Below, in pieces: positions 35,624-44,317 of a DNA stretch of 64,000 nt. Each line of letters begins with the position of its first letter. Position 1 is the stretch's first letter. A model generated the notes under the pieces. It searched no databases, was not told the DNA's origin, and saw only the letters and a program-made list of their open reading frames with translations. The translations under genes were made by a program, and so were the position numbers. This stretch comes from Longispora albida DSM 44784 (GTDB lineage Bacteria; Actinomycetota; Actinomycetes; Mycobacteriales; Micromonosporaceae): positions 505,704-569,703 of the forward strand of contig NZ_KB903834.1 of the NCBI RefSeq assembly GCF_000379825.1. The letters run 5' to 3'.

Positions 35624-36475
35624 ATGGCCACGTCACCTACGTCGGCTGCCCGCGTCCACCAGATCGGTGCGGCCCTCCGCGAACTCCGCGAATCAACCGG
35701 TCTGAGCGGCAGCCGGGTCGCCGCCCGGACCGGCATCAGCCAGTCCAAGATCTCCAAGATCGAGAATGGGCTGATCCGTCCGACCGCCGGCGAGACCGCC
35801 CGGCTGCTCAGTGCGCTCGGCGCCTCAGAGGAAACCAAGGCTCAGATCGTCGAGCAGGCACAGGCTGCCCAGGTCACGTTCACGACGATCGGGCAGTACA
35901 AGCAGCTCGGGCTGGACCGCCACCAGCACCGCGTCGCCGCCTGGGAAGGCGCGGCGAACGAGCTTCACCATCTGTCGGTCGCTCTGGTGTCAGGGCTCCT
36001 GCAGAGCCCGGCGTACATCCGGGGGATCTTCGCTATGCCCGCGTACCGGGACCGGCCTGATGCCGAGGCCGCCGTCGCTGGCCGGCTGGAACGCCAGAAG
36101 ATCCTTCACGAGCCCGATCGCGTGTTCAACTTCGTGCTCATGGAGTCCGCGCTACGACATCGCATCGTCTCCGCGCCGGACATGGCCGACCAGGCTGATC
36201 ATCTGGTCGCGATGTCCCGGCTCCCCCAGATCAGGATCTCTGTCCTGCCGATGGCCGTCAGGCTCCCCACCGAGATCCTGCACGCGTTCTCTATTTTCGA
36301 TCGCGACTGGGTGCTGGTGGAGACCAGTCACGGGGATCTCAAGAGTCTCCGGCCTGAGGACACCCGGAGTTACCTGGAGCGGTTCGAGTTGCTGCAGGGG
36401 GCGGCGCTGCAGGGGGATGACGTGCGGGCGTTCCTGGGCGAGGTCGCAGCTCAGTACCGGGCCGACGTGGACTGA
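35624..36475 (+). CDS. Second Scr1-type helix-turn-helix regulator (DUF5753)
   Basis: A 283-residue relative of the regulator at 34420. The HTH is IGAALRELRESTGLSGSRVAARTGISQSKISKIENG (about 10-45). The DUF5753 part has LHHLSVALVSGLLQSPAYIRGIF, AGRLERQKIL and RISVLPMAVRLP. Sequence identity to the first regulator is low, so this is a paralogous pair rather than a recent duplication. It has no DUF397 partner; the next gene is unrelated. The start is defined by the leaderless promoter. Confidence 0.9.
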   Translation: MATSPTSAARVHQIGAALRELRESTGLSGSRVAARTGISQSKISKIENGLIRPTAGETARLLSALGASEETKAQIVEQAQAAQVTFTTIGQYKQLGLDRHQHRVAAWEGAANELHHLSVALVSGLLQSPAYIRGIFAMPAYRDRPDAEAAVAGRLERQKILHEPDRVFNFVLMESALRHRIVSAPDMADQADHLVAMSRLPQIRISVLPMAVRLPTEILHAFSIFDRDWVLVETSHGDLKSLRPEDTRSYLERFELLQGAALQGDDVRAFLGEVAAQYRADVD

Positions 36476-36561
36476 TTTATCCAGGTACTGGCATAAAACA
36501 GCCGAGTTCAGCGCATCCCGGCATACCGTGAAGGCTCCTCCAGTACGGAAAGGGGCTCGGG

Positions 36562-36879
36562 ATGTCCGATGTGGATGCAGCCATGGCGATGGGCACACTG
36601 GACACGGTCAGTGACGGGGTGCGGGACGGGCTGGCCGGGCTCCGGCTCGACGGGCACGCGTACTGGATGGTCCCCGGTGACGTGTACGCGATCCGGCACG
36701 ACGGCCTCGACTGGCTCGTGAGCGGCGGCGTGTGGCGGGATGCCCGGCTGACCGTCGGCGGGCAGCCGGTGTTCCGGGTGCCGATGACGCATGGCGGCGA
36801 GGCGCTGTGGACCGGCGCGGAGTACCAGGCGCACTGCACGATCAGTGGCGACTGGGAGTTGTGGCGGGTCGCCGGTTGA
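36562..36879 (+). CDS. Small hypothetical protein
   Basis: A 105-residue soluble protein that I do not recognise. It is predicted as mostly beta strands, with aromatic-rich motifs HAYWMVPGDVYAIRHDGLDWLVSGG and DWELWRV at the end. A GAAAGGGGC ribosome site lies four bases before the ATG at 36562. It follows the second Scr1-type regulator by 86 bases. It has no cysteine-rich or membrane features, and its sequence is unlike DUF397. A hairpin follows. Confidence 0.6.
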   Translation: MSDVDAAMAMGTLDTVSDGVRDGLAGLRLDGHAYWMVPGDVYAIRHDGLDWLVSGGVWRDARLTVGGQPVFRVPMTHGGEALWTGAEYQAHCTISGDWELWRVAG

Positions 36880-36882
36880 GCG

Positions 36883-36921
36883 CGGGCACCCCGTCGCCTG
36901 GGCTGGAGGGCGGGGTGCCCG
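36883..36921. terminator. Hairpin between the hypothetical gene and padR
   Basis: An 11-bp perfect stem (36883-36893 with 36911-36921) and a 17-base loop lie between two convergent genes. There is no T-run. Confidence 0.55.
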
Positions 36922-36937
36922 TTACCTGGACAGGCAG

Positions 36938-37474
36938 TCAGGCGGGTACGAGGAGGCTGGGCAGGTCGTCGATCCAGGCGAGGACCATGCGCTCGTAGCG
37001 GACGCCGTACTCGCAGGTGACGATCCGGTACGGTTCGAGGCCCTGTGCCCGCATCTGCTCGAGGGCCGACTCGTACTGGGCGAGGCGTTCGGCGTGGGCC
37101 GCGCGGTGCTTGTCCAGCAGCGAGGTGAGCTCCTCCCCGTTGATGTAGCGGCCGAAGCCGACCCGGAGCAGGAGTTCGTTGCGGGGCTGCTGGGGGAACG
37201 GCGGGCCGGTCAGCCACTCGCCGAACGCCTGCCGGCCGGTCGGGGTCAGGCTGTAGGGCACGCTCCCCCGCGCTCCCCTGCGGCCGGAGCCGACCAGGCC
37301 CCGCTGGGCGAGAACGGGGAGTTCGCGGAAGATCTGGCTGCGGGTGATTCCCCAGAACGGGCTGATCTGTTCTTCGGCCTCACGGGCGAGTTCGCCGGCT
37401 GTGGCGCTGTCTATGCGGTGCAGCAGGCCTAGTACGGCTGCGGAAGTGGCGTTGAGATCACGCGGCTGTCTCAT
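36938..37474 (-). CDS. PadR-family transcriptional regulator
   Basis: A 178-residue PadR repressor. The winged-helix domain begins TSAAVLGLLHRIDSATAGELAREAEEQISPFWGITRSQIFRELPVL, ending in a wing with VPYSLTPTGRQAFGEWL. The C-terminal helical dimerisation arm (about 100-178) contains RAAHAERLAQYESALEQM. The frame extends to an ATG at 37516, but the ATG at 37474 begins the HTH and avoids the operator-like palindrome. A CAATGT box six bases upstream fits a leaderless mRNA. It follows the alpha/beta hydrolase gene on the same strand. Confidence 0.87.
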   Translation of the reverse strand: MRQPRDLNATSAAVLGLLHRIDSATAGELAREAEEQISPFWGITRSQIFRELPVLAQRGLVGSGRRGARGSVPYSLTPTGRQAFGEWLTGPPFPQQPRNELLLRVGFGRYINGEELTSLLDKHRAAHAERLAQYESALEQMRAQGLEPYRIVTCEYGVRYERMVLAWIDDLPSLLVPA

Positions 37475-37484
37475 GGAGAGACAT

Positions 37485-37515
37485 TGTCCGCCGGGGAACG
37501 ACGTTCCGGCGGACA
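37485..37515. promoter_or_regulatory. Inverted repeat overlapping the padR promoter
   Basis: TGTCCGCCGGGGAAC (37485-37499) is opposed by GTTCCGGCGGACA (37503-37515), a 13-bp match with a two-base bulge. It lies 11-41 bases upstream of the padR start, the usual place for a PadR auto-operator. Confidence 0.55.
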
Positions 37516-37533
37516 TTGCCCGTTAGCTATTCG

Positions 37534-38940
37534 TTAAAAGGGAAATGATCTGGGGAGCGCAACCGGACGGTAAACGGTAAAGGCACCCGGCATGGGCAGA
37601 AAGTCGCCGGGACTTCCGGGCGGTCCCGCCGCGAAGCTCCACACGCGCCGGTCGGCTTCGGGGAAGGCGTCGACGGCCTGGTTGAGGCTACGGGGGCCGA
37701 GATCTGCCCAGCGGCCGGTCTTCGCGCGGTGCCGGACCTGCTCGATGCCGGTCAGCAGCTCGGCCGGGCTGAACGAGCAGTGGAAGCCGCGTTCGATGTA
37801 CACCTGTTTGACGTCGCCGCCGAACCGGGCGGCCTGGTCGCCGTACCAGCGCTGGTTGCCGACCGGTACGGCCTGGTCGCCGGTGGTGTGCATGGTGAGG
37901 ACCGGCGCGCCGGGGGTGGCCCACGGGACGAGGGCCTGGAGGCGGAGGACGGCAGCCGGGTCCGGCTTGACGGTCGCGCCGGCGTTCAGTGCCGCGAGGT
38001 CGGTATCGAGGTCAATCCCTGCCTCGGCGTAGGCACGGAGTACGAGATCCTTTTCGGTGGAACGGTCGAGTGACCTGCGATAATCCACTCCGTAATTCCA
38101 CAGTGGATTCCCGCCGGCCCGTTGTTCGATGTCCACGCGGCCCTTGCCCCAGAGATTGCCGCCGACGGCGAACCGATTGTTGATCGACTGCCAGAACACC
38201 GCCTCTTCCACGGATGCCGGTTTCGGGCTGTGCGGGTCGAACCAGCCGCCCTGATTGGACAACGCGTTGGCGAGCGCGAGTTTGGCCCGTGATTGGGCCG
38301 TGTTCATCGCCGAGCCGACGACGGCGGAGAATTTCGCCTCGTTCGCCGCGCCGTCGGAGATGTTGACGATCTGGAGGTCACTGCCCGGTGCCAGGAGAGT
38401 TTTCACGGCGTACGCCGTGTCGAGCCTGAGGTTGTACTCCGTGGTCGGCCCCGCGACATTCCCGCACAGTGAGAGCACGCCGCTGAACCGGCCCGGGTTG
38501 CGCTCGGCGAGCAGGCTCGACACGAGGCCGCCCATCGACGCGCCCCACGCGTAGGTCCGGCGCGGCTTGCCGACGTTGCGGTCGAACCAGTCGAGCAGCA
38601 TGCGCTGGTCACGCAGGGCCTCCTCGACGGCGAAGCCGGTACCGGAGTAGCCGGAGGCCGCGAGGGCGTAGCCACGGCCCAGGAGGAGCGCCTTGAGGCC
38701 GGCGTCGTCGGCGTACGGGCGGAAGACGGTATCGGCATCGGCCGGCACGCCGGGCGTGACGTAGCCCCGGCTGTAGAGCAGCAGCTCGCCGTTCCAGTTG
38801 GGCGGGACCTCGACGCGGTACTTCGCGCCGTCGATCTGCCCCGTGTGCACGACCGGCTCGGCGGCTGCGGCCGGAGCCGCCAGGCCCGCGAGCACCACGC
38901 CGGCCACGGCCAGCATTACGGTGATGCGCTTCAATATCAT
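37534..38940 (-). CDS. Secreted alpha/beta hydrolase
   Basis: A 468-residue exported hydrolase. The signal peptide is MILKRITVMLAVAGVVLAGLAAPAAAAEP, cleaved near Ala27. The fold is alpha/beta hydrolase with the nucleophile elbow YAWGASMGG, an acid in TTGDQAVPVGNQRWY and the catalytic His in ERGFHCSFSP. The sequence resembles tripeptidyl-aminopeptidase or esterase-like secreted hydrolases of actinobacteria. The frame extends upstream, but the ATG at 38940 gives the full signal peptide and has a TACCGT box six bases upstream. It is 59 bases from padR on the same strand. Confidence 0.8.
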   Translation of the reverse strand: MILKRITVMLAVAGVVLAGLAAPAAAAEPVVHTGQIDGAKYRVEVPPNWNGELLLYSRGYVTPGVPADADTVFRPYADDAGLKALLLGRGYALAASGYSGTGFAVEEALRDQRMLLDWFDRNVGKPRRTYAWGASMGGLVSSLLAERNPGRFSGVLSLCGNVAGPTTEYNLRLDTAYAVKTLLAPGSDLQIVNISDGAANEAKFSAVVGSAMNTAQSRAKLALANALSNQGGWFDPHSPKPASVEEAVFWQSINNRFAVGGNLWGKGRVDIEQRAGGNPLWNYGVDYRRSLDRSTEKDLVLRAYAEAGIDLDTDLAALNAGATVKPDPAAVLRLQALVPWATPGAPVLTMHTTGDQAVPVGNQRWYGDQAARFGGDVKQVYIERGFHCSFSPAELLTGIEQVRHRAKTGRWADLGPRSLNQAVDAFPEADRRVWSFAAGPPGSPGDFLPMPGAFTVYRPVALPRSFPF

Positions 38941-38946
38941 GGCGGT

Positions 38947-38952
38947 ACGGTA
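38947..38952 (-). promoter_or_regulatory. -10 box (TACCGT) for the leaderless hydrolase gene
   Basis: TACCGT on the minus strand is six bases from the ATG at 38940. Confidence 0.5.
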
Positions 38953-39029
38953 ACCGTGAAGCTCGTCGATGATCCACTGTGGATCCCGACTCGTGGCCAA
39001 AGAGTGACCCGGATGGCACAATCCCTTTC

Positions 39030-39689
39030 ATGGCAAAGGTTGCAGCCTTCGCGATCGCGGCGGTGCTCAGTGCCGTAGCCGCTCTCGCCCTCTTCCTGAC
39101 CACCCCGGTGACCCCCGTCGCGAGCAAGCCGGAGGCCTGGGGTGGTGGCGACGGCGGGCCACCACCTGTGCCGGGTACGCGGCCGACGGCGAGCCCCGGC
39201 AAGTGGCCGGAGAGCGCCCGGAGGGACGAGGGGCTGCCGCACTGCCTGATCGGCGCGTGGGTGACAGCCGACTGGTCGGGGGCGATGAAGTTCTACTCCG
39301 ACCGGCCGGAGATCCCGTTCACCGGTACCGGTACGTCGGTGCAGCAGTTGCGGCCGGACGGGACGGGGACCGAGGCGACGGACAAGTACACGTTCACGGG
39401 CACGTTCGAGGGGTCTGCGCTCAAGGTGGTGCAGTCGGGCAGCCACGACTTCACGTGGAAGGCCGCCGCCAACAAGATCACGTATGTGTCGGTGACGCGG
39501 CGGGCGTACACGGTCGACTGGTACCGGGACGGCACGCTGATCAACAGTTCGCAGTGGACGGACACTGGCGCGTTCTCCGACCCGGAGTTCACCTACGCCT
39601 GCAACGAGAACGGGCGCGCGGAGATCAGCGCCAAGACTCCGGAGAAGGAGCGGTTCGTGCGGTCGAAGACGTACGGGTACTTCGGATGA
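39030..39689 (+). CDS. Exported protein with N-terminal helix, unknown function
   Basis: A 219-residue protein with a hydrophobic N-terminal segment (residues 2-24, MAKVAAFAIAAVLSAVAALALF), a Gly/Pro-rich linker to about 60, and a beta-rich domain that begins CLIGAWVTADWSG and has FTGTFEGSALKVVQSGSHDFTWKA. The layout is lipocalin-like and extracellular. Two cysteines may form a disulfide. The ATG at 39030 is preferred to an in-frame ATG at 38979 because it starts the hydrophobic segment. It overlaps the protease gene by four bases (ATGA). Confidence 0.7.
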   Translation: MAKVAAFAIAAVLSAVAALALFLTTPVTPVASKPEAWGGGDGGPPPVPGTRPTASPGKWPESARRDEGLPHCLIGAWVTADWSGAMKFYSDRPEIPFTGTGTSVQQLRPDGTGTEATDKYTFTGTFEGSALKVVQSGSHDFTWKAAANKITYVSVTRRAYTVDWYRDGTLINSSQWTDTGAFSDPEFTYACNENGRAEISAKTPEKERFVRSKTYGYFG

Positions 39690-40774
39690 GGCGGCTGATG
39701 GTCGCCGGCTTCGCGGTCGCGGGGCTCGTGCTGGTGCCGGCCGTGGCGCACGCCGAGCCGAAGGCCAGCGCCGAGGAGCAGGCAGCGGCGGCGGCCCGGC
39801 CGGCGATCGTCACCATCGAGGTGGCCTTTCACGCCTGGGTGCGGGACAAGCGGACCGGTGAGGTGTTCGGCGGCGCGAAGGGGTACGTGGCCTCGGGGAG
39901 CTGCACGGGCTTCGGGGTGCACGCCGACGGGTACATCGTGACGGCCGCGCACTGTGCCGACTCCGGCCCCGAGGGCGGCACCGGCATGATCCTCGACGGG
40001 CTGGCCAGGGACCTAGTGGCGATGGGCCGCGCGGGTACGGAGAAAGAAGCTCTTTCTGGTCTGGCCGAGCACGCGGTCGTGGAGGGGCAGGCGCAGGACT
40101 CGCCGATCGAGCGGCGGATCCTCGTGCACCGGGGCATCAGCGTGAACGGCGACGTCACGAAGGAGACGCTGCCTGCGACGGTGGTGGACGTGACGCCGTT
40201 CAGCAAGGGTGACGTGGCTCTGCTGAAGGTCGAGCGGGGGCGGCTGCCGGCGCTGGACATCTCGCCCGCCAGTGATCTGCGGGTCGGCAGCCCGCTGCTG
40301 GCGATCGGCTATCCGGCGGCGGCGGAGAAGATCTCCGATCCGACGGTGGAGCCGAGCGTCAAGGACGGCAAGATCAGCAACCGGCGTACCAAGGACAGCG
40401 TGCCCTACTACGAGGTCAGCGCCGCGGCCAGCAAGGGCATGAGCGGCGGGCCGGTGATCGGGCTCGACGGCAGGGTGATCGGCCTGATCAGCCACGGCCC
40501 GGCCGACGAGACCCAGGCCTTCAACTTCATCTCCGCGTCCTCGGTGATCCTCGCCCTGCTCGACAGGGCGAAGGCCCCGCACGGGCCCGGCCCGATCGAC
40601 CGGAACTTCAAGGCTGGCCTGGACAGGTACTTCGCAGGTCAGGGCGCCGAGGCCAGCCCGTTCTTCGACGCGGTACTGGCCGCATCGCCTGGGCACCTGC
40701 AGGCCGCGGAGTTCCGCAAGCTCACCGCCGACGCCCCGGCCGCGGCCCCCGAGGAGGCCAGCCGGGACGTGTGA
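39686..40774 (+). CDS. Secreted trypsin-like serine protease
   Basis: A 362-residue exported protease. The signal peptide is MRRLMVAGFAVAGLVLVPAVAHA. The chymotrypsin-fold catalytic domain shows His in VTAAHCAD, Asp in GDVALLKV and Ser in ASKGMSGGPVIGL. A roughly 90-residue C-terminal tail (DRNFKAGLDRYFAGQGAEASPFF) has helical repeats that look TPR-like. Its ATG overlaps the stop of the preceding exported protein by four bases. The frame continues past its TGA into a hydrophobic helix, which may be a lost membrane anchor. Confidence 0.85.
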   Translation: MRRLMVAGFAVAGLVLVPAVAHAEPKASAEEQAAAAARPAIVTIEVAFHAWVRDKRTGEVFGGAKGYVASGSCTGFGVHADGYIVTAAHCADSGPEGGTGMILDGLARDLVAMGRAGTEKEALSGLAEHAVVEGQAQDSPIERRILVHRGISVNGDVTKETLPATVVDVTPFSKGDVALLKVERGRLPALDISPASDLRVGSPLLAIGYPAAAEKISDPTVEPSVKDGKISNRRTKDSVPYYEVSAAASKGMSGGPVIGLDGRVIGLISHGPADETQAFNFISASSVILALLDRAKAPHGPGPIDRNFKAGLDRYFAGQGAEASPFFDAVLAASPGHLQAAEFRKLTADAPAAAPEEASRDV

Positions 40775-40846
40775 ATCGGGGTGGCCCTGGTCGCCGCGAT
40801 CAGCTGCGCCGTCGTCGCCCTCTTCCTGTACCTGGCGAAGCGGTCC
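40775..40846 (+). other. In-frame transmembrane segment after the protease stop codon
   Basis: Directly after the TGA of the protease, in the same frame, the bases code for VALVAAISCAVVALFLYL followed by AKRSS, a hydrophobic helix and basic stop-transfer residues. The frame then enters the convergent ABC permease gene. A separate GTG at 40781 exists but has no ribosome site. Confidence 0.4.
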
Positions 40847-41752
40847 TCAGCTCACCACGTCCTTGCGCAGGAACCGCCACCAGGCCAGCGTCACGAAGCA
40901 CGTGAAGTACAGCAGGCTGGATATCCCGCCCCGCAGCATGTCCTCGGACTGCACGGGACTGGCCAGCAGCCCCAGCCAGGCCACGTCGTAGTGCCCGGGC
41001 AGCACGTTGCGCAGGTCCCCCAGGGCCGTCACGGCGTCCAGGATGTTGGCGACGATCTGCACCAGCACGGCCCCGCCGACCGCGCCCAGTGGCGCGTCGG
41101 TGGACACGGACAGCAGGAAGGCCAGCCCGGCGATCGGCAGCAGTGACACGCCCAGGTAGCCGACGACCCCGAGGAACCGCCCGGCGCCCTCGCCTGCCGT
41201 GAGCTGCCCGCCGAGCGGCGTACCGAGGTCGTGCCAGCCGAAGAAGGCCAGCCCGACCAGCACGGCGCTCACCGCGAGCAGCACGAGCGCGATGGCCGAG
41301 TAGGTCAGCGCGACGGCCAGCTTCATGGCCAGCAGCCGGGAACGCGGCACCGGCACGGCCAGCAGGTACCGCAGGCTGCCCCAGCTCGCCTCGCTGGCGA
41401 TGGTGTCCCCGCAGAACAACGCCACCACCACGATCAGCAGGAACGTCGACGACACGAACAGCGCGAAGATCGCGAAGTTGAGCGCGCTGCCGGTGGCCAG
41501 GTCGACCAGGCTGCCGAACGCGCTCTGCCGGCTGGAGCTGCCGTTGCCGTTCGGGTTGACCTTGAAGGCGATGGCGAGCAGCAGCGGGAGCAGGGTCAGG
41601 AAGCCGAGCGCGACCTGGGTACGCCGCCGGGTGAGCTGACGGCGGAACTCGACCCGGTACCGCAGGGTGCGGCGGGCCAGCCAGCCGTCGGCCCGGCCGT
41701 CGCTGTGCGCCTCGATCACAGGGATCTGTCCTTTGTGGTTAGTCACGGTCAT
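40847..41752 (-). CDS. ABC-2-type transporter permease
   Basis: A 301-residue permease with six hydrophobic segments: about 47-64, 90-115, 143-167, 188-215, 225-245 and 278-296. The first cytoplasmic stretch RRTLRYRVEFRRQLTRRRTQVAL and a long extracytoplasmic loop fit ABC-2 exporters. It overlaps the hydrolase-ATPase fusion gene by 14 bases and should be its membrane partner. The transported substrate is unknown. Confidence 0.88.
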   Translation of the reverse strand: MTVTNHKGQIPVIEAHSDGRADGWLARRTLRYRVEFRRQLTRRRTQVALGFLTLLPLLLAIAFKVNPNGNGSSSRQSAFGSLVDLATGSALNFAIFALFVSSTFLLIVVVALFCGDTIASEASWGSLRYLLAVPVPRSRLLAMKLAVALTYSAIALVLLAVSAVLVGLAFFGWHDLGTPLGGQLTAGEGAGRFLGVVGYLGVSLLPIAGLAFLLSVSTDAPLGAVGGAVLVQIVANILDAVTALGDLRNVLPGHYDVAWLGLLASPVQSEDMLRGGISSLLYFTCFVTLAWWRFLRKDVVS

Positions 41753-44258
41753 CGGCCGGGCCGCCTTCCACGAGGGCCAGGAAGGCGTCTTCGAGGCGGC
41801 GGCCGGAGGTGGCGACCTCGGCGACCGGGCCTGCCGCGACGAGGCGGCCGGCGTTGACCACCACGACGTGGGTACAGGTCTGCTCGACCTCGGCCAGCAG
41901 GTGGCTGGACACCAGCACCGCCCGGCCGTCGACCGCGTACTTCTTCAGCACGCGGCGCATCTCGGCGATCTGCGGCGGGTCGAGCCCGTCCGTCGGCTCG
42001 TCGAGCACCAGCAGCTCCGGGAGGCCGAGCATGGCCTGGGCGATGGCGAGGCGCTGCTTCATGCCGTGCGAGTACGTGCGCGCCTTGCGGTTGATCGCCT
42101 TGCCCAGGTTGGCGATCTCCAGCACCTCGTCGAACCGGGAGTCCGTCCACGGGCGGCCGGTCGACTGCCAGTAGAGCCGGAGATTGTCCATACCGGACAG
42201 ATGCGGGAGGAAGCCGGGACCCTCTACGAGCGCGCCGAGCCGGGACAGCACCGGGGCACCGGGGACGAGCCGGTGGCCGAAGATCAGCACCTCGCCGGCG
42301 CTGGGCCGGGTCAGGCCCATGAGCACGCGGAGCGAGGTCGTCTTGCCTGCGCCGTTCGGGCCGAGCAGGCCGACGACCTGGCCGCGCTCGACGGTGAGGC
42401 TGATGTCGCGGACGGCCACGTACCCGCCCGCGTACTCCTTGCGCAGCCCCTTGATCACCAGCGGCGTGTCGGCGTGCTCCGTGACGACGGAACGGTCCAT
42501 CCGCCGGTGCCGGGCCTTGGCGACGGCGATCGCGATCAGCATCCCGAGGACGATCAGCGCGAGCAGGCCGATCAGCAGCCAGGTCAGCGGGCCTTCCGCC
42601 GAGGCGAGCGGCGCGCCGAGCGCGGTCGGCACGGTGACCGCGCCGTCGGCGGCTACGGAGTACACGACGGGGTCGACCGGGCCGGCGTATGCCTGGTCGG
42701 CGGTGGCGATGACGAGGCGCATGCGGTGGCCCGCGTCGAAGCGGTACACGATCGCGGGCAGGGTGACCGTGACCGGCTGGGCCTCCGCGAGGGTGGCAGG
42801 CAGCCCGGTCAGCCGGATCGGGGCGATCAGCGAGTTCGGCAGGGTGGCCTGGCCATTGGGGTTGACAGCGTAGAGCTTCGCGAACAGGACGGCCTCGCCG
42901 GTCGGGGACGCCGCCCGGATCTTCACGCTCGGGGTACCGAGCACGTCGACGGCCTTCGTCATCGGCTGCGACTCGAAGACGGCGTGCTGGCCCGGTACCT
43001 CGATGCTCGCCAGGCCCGTCGAGCCGAGCGCGCCCAGGCCGGGCAGCGCCGAGATCGCGGACGGGACACCGTTGGGCGGGGAGGCGATGCGCTGCTCGCG
43101 GCCGGCGACGGTGACCGTCTCGGTGCCGGAGACGAGGCCCGGGTACTTGTCGAGCTTGTAGCCGGTCGTGGTGAGCCCGCGCTGCTCGGCGCTGACCCCG
43201 GTGACCCGGCTGTAGGTGAAGGACGTGCCGGGGTCAGCGCCCTGCTTGAGGAGGTAGTAGTCGAGCCACTGGACTGTCAGGTACTTGACCCTGTCCCGGT
43301 CGGCGTTCGACCCCTGCCCGCCGTCGTGCCCGCCGGAGAACCAGGCGAGCCGGACGGGAGCCCCGGTGATCGCCTTCGCGTTCGCCTCGGCCTCGGCCGG
43401 CGTGAACAGCGAGTCGGCCATGCCCTGGATCAGCAGGGTCGGCGCGGTGATCTGCCCGGCGACGGCCTGCGGGCTGAGCGAGCGCAGCAGCTCGACCGTC
43501 TCGGGCTTGGCCTTGCCGGTCGTCGCGGTGTCGAGGAAAGCCGCGCAGACGTCCTTGGCGAACCGGCCGCACTGCGGGTCGCTGGCGGGTACGCGGCCGT
43601 TGCCGCCGCCGTTGCCGTTGTTGGGAATCCCGGCCACCGGCAGACCCGAACCGGATCCGAACAGGACACCGACCCAGGCCTTCTTCAGAACTCCGCCCGC
43701 ACCGGACGTAGCGGACTCGGGCAGCAGCGCGCGCGACAGGTCGTTGTAGGTGATCTGCGGGACGATCGCGTCGACCCGCTTGTCCACACCGGCCAGTGCC
43801 AGGGCGAGCGCCCCGCCGTAGGAACCGCCGACCACGCCGGCCTTCGGATCGCCGTCCTTGTCGAGCCGCACGGACGGCTGCCGGGCAGCCCAGTCGAGCA
43901 GGCCCTGGGCGTCCTTGACCTCGAAGTCACGCGCGTTGAGGTGGATCTCGCCGGTCGACCGGCCGAAGCCCCGCGCTGTCCAGGTCAGGACGTTGTACCC
44001 CCGGCCGGCCAGCTCCTTCGCGCTGTCCTCCACGCTGCGCTTCGAGCCGCCGAAACCGTGCGCGAGGAGGATGACGGGAGCCTTGCCGGACTTCACGGAG
44101 TAGTAGGTCGTGTCGAGCACGACGCCGTTCACCGGGAGCTGGTGCTCCGAGGTGGAATAGTCCTCGGAGTCGCTACCGAGTACCCAGAAAAGAAAGCCTC
44201 CGAGCAGGAGAAGCACCGCCGCGAGTGCCCACCACCGATGACGGCTGATCAAGCGCAT
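41739..44258 (-). CDS. Fusion of a membrane-anchored X-Pro-dipeptidase-like hydrolase and an ABC ATPase
   Basis: An 839-residue two-function protein. A TM helix at 10-28 anchors an extracytoplasmic alpha/beta hydrolase (40-380): AHGFGG, nucleophile Ser146 in GGSYGG, Asp282 and His311. A beta-sandwich like the X-Pro dipeptidyl-peptidase C-terminal domain (about 410-545) follows. A second TM helix (559-580) returns to the cytoplasm, then a complete ABC ATPase: Walker A GPNGAGKTT (633-641), signature SHGMKQ (730-735), Walker B LLVLDEPTDG (749-758) and switch His786. The ABC half pairs with the downstream ABC-2 permease. Family members with this fusion occur in actinobacteria; its role is undetermined. 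Confidence 0.92.
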   Translation of the reverse strand: MRLISRHRWWALAAVLLLLGGFLFWVLGSDSEDYSTSEHQLPVNGVVLDTTYYSVKSGKAPVILLAHGFGGSKRSVEDSAKELAGRGYNVLTWTARGFGRSTGEIHLNARDFEVKDAQGLLDWAARQPSVRLDKDGDPKAGVVGGSYGGALALALAGVDKRVDAIVPQITYNDLSRALLPESATSGAGGVLKKAWVGVLFGSGSGLPVAGIPNNGNGGGNGRVPASDPQCGRFAKDVCAAFLDTATTGKAKPETVELLRSLSPQAVAGQITAPTLLIQGMADSLFTPAEAEANAKAITGAPVRLAWFSGGHDGGQGSNADRDRVKYLTVQWLDYYLLKQGADPGTSFTYSRVTGVSAEQRGLTTTGYKLDKYPGLVSGTETVTVAGREQRIASPPNGVPSAISALPGLGALGSTGLASIEVPGQHAVFESQPMTKAVDVLGTPSVKIRAASPTGEAVLFAKLYAVNPNGQATLPNSLIAPIRLTGLPATLAEAQPVTVTLPAIVYRFDAGHRMRLVIATADQAYAGPVDPVVYSVAADGAVTVPTALGAPLASAEGPLTWLLIGLLALIVLGMLIAIAVAKARHRRMDRSVVTEHADTPLVIKGLRKEYAGGYVAVRDISLTVERGQVVGLLGPNGAGKTTSLRVLMGLTRPSAGEVLIFGHRLVPGAPVLSRLGALVEGPGFLPHLSGMDNLRLYWQSTGRPWTDSRFDEVLEIANLGKAINRKARTYSHGMKQRLAIAQAMLGLPELLVLDEPTDGLDPPQIAEMRRVLKKYAVDGRAVLVSSHLLAEVEQTCTHVVVVNAGRLVAAGPVAEVATSGRRLEDAFLALVEGGPADDRD

Positions 44259-44317
44259 GGCCCGAACTGTACGCGGCAGGCTGGCATCCCCCCAAGGAAT
44301 GCGGTTAAATCACCCAC

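Noticed and set aside
40781..41146. Separate 121-residue gene starting with a membrane helix
   Set aside because: Its GTG has no ribosome site and most of it is antisense to the permease. The helix is better seen as continuing the protease frame.
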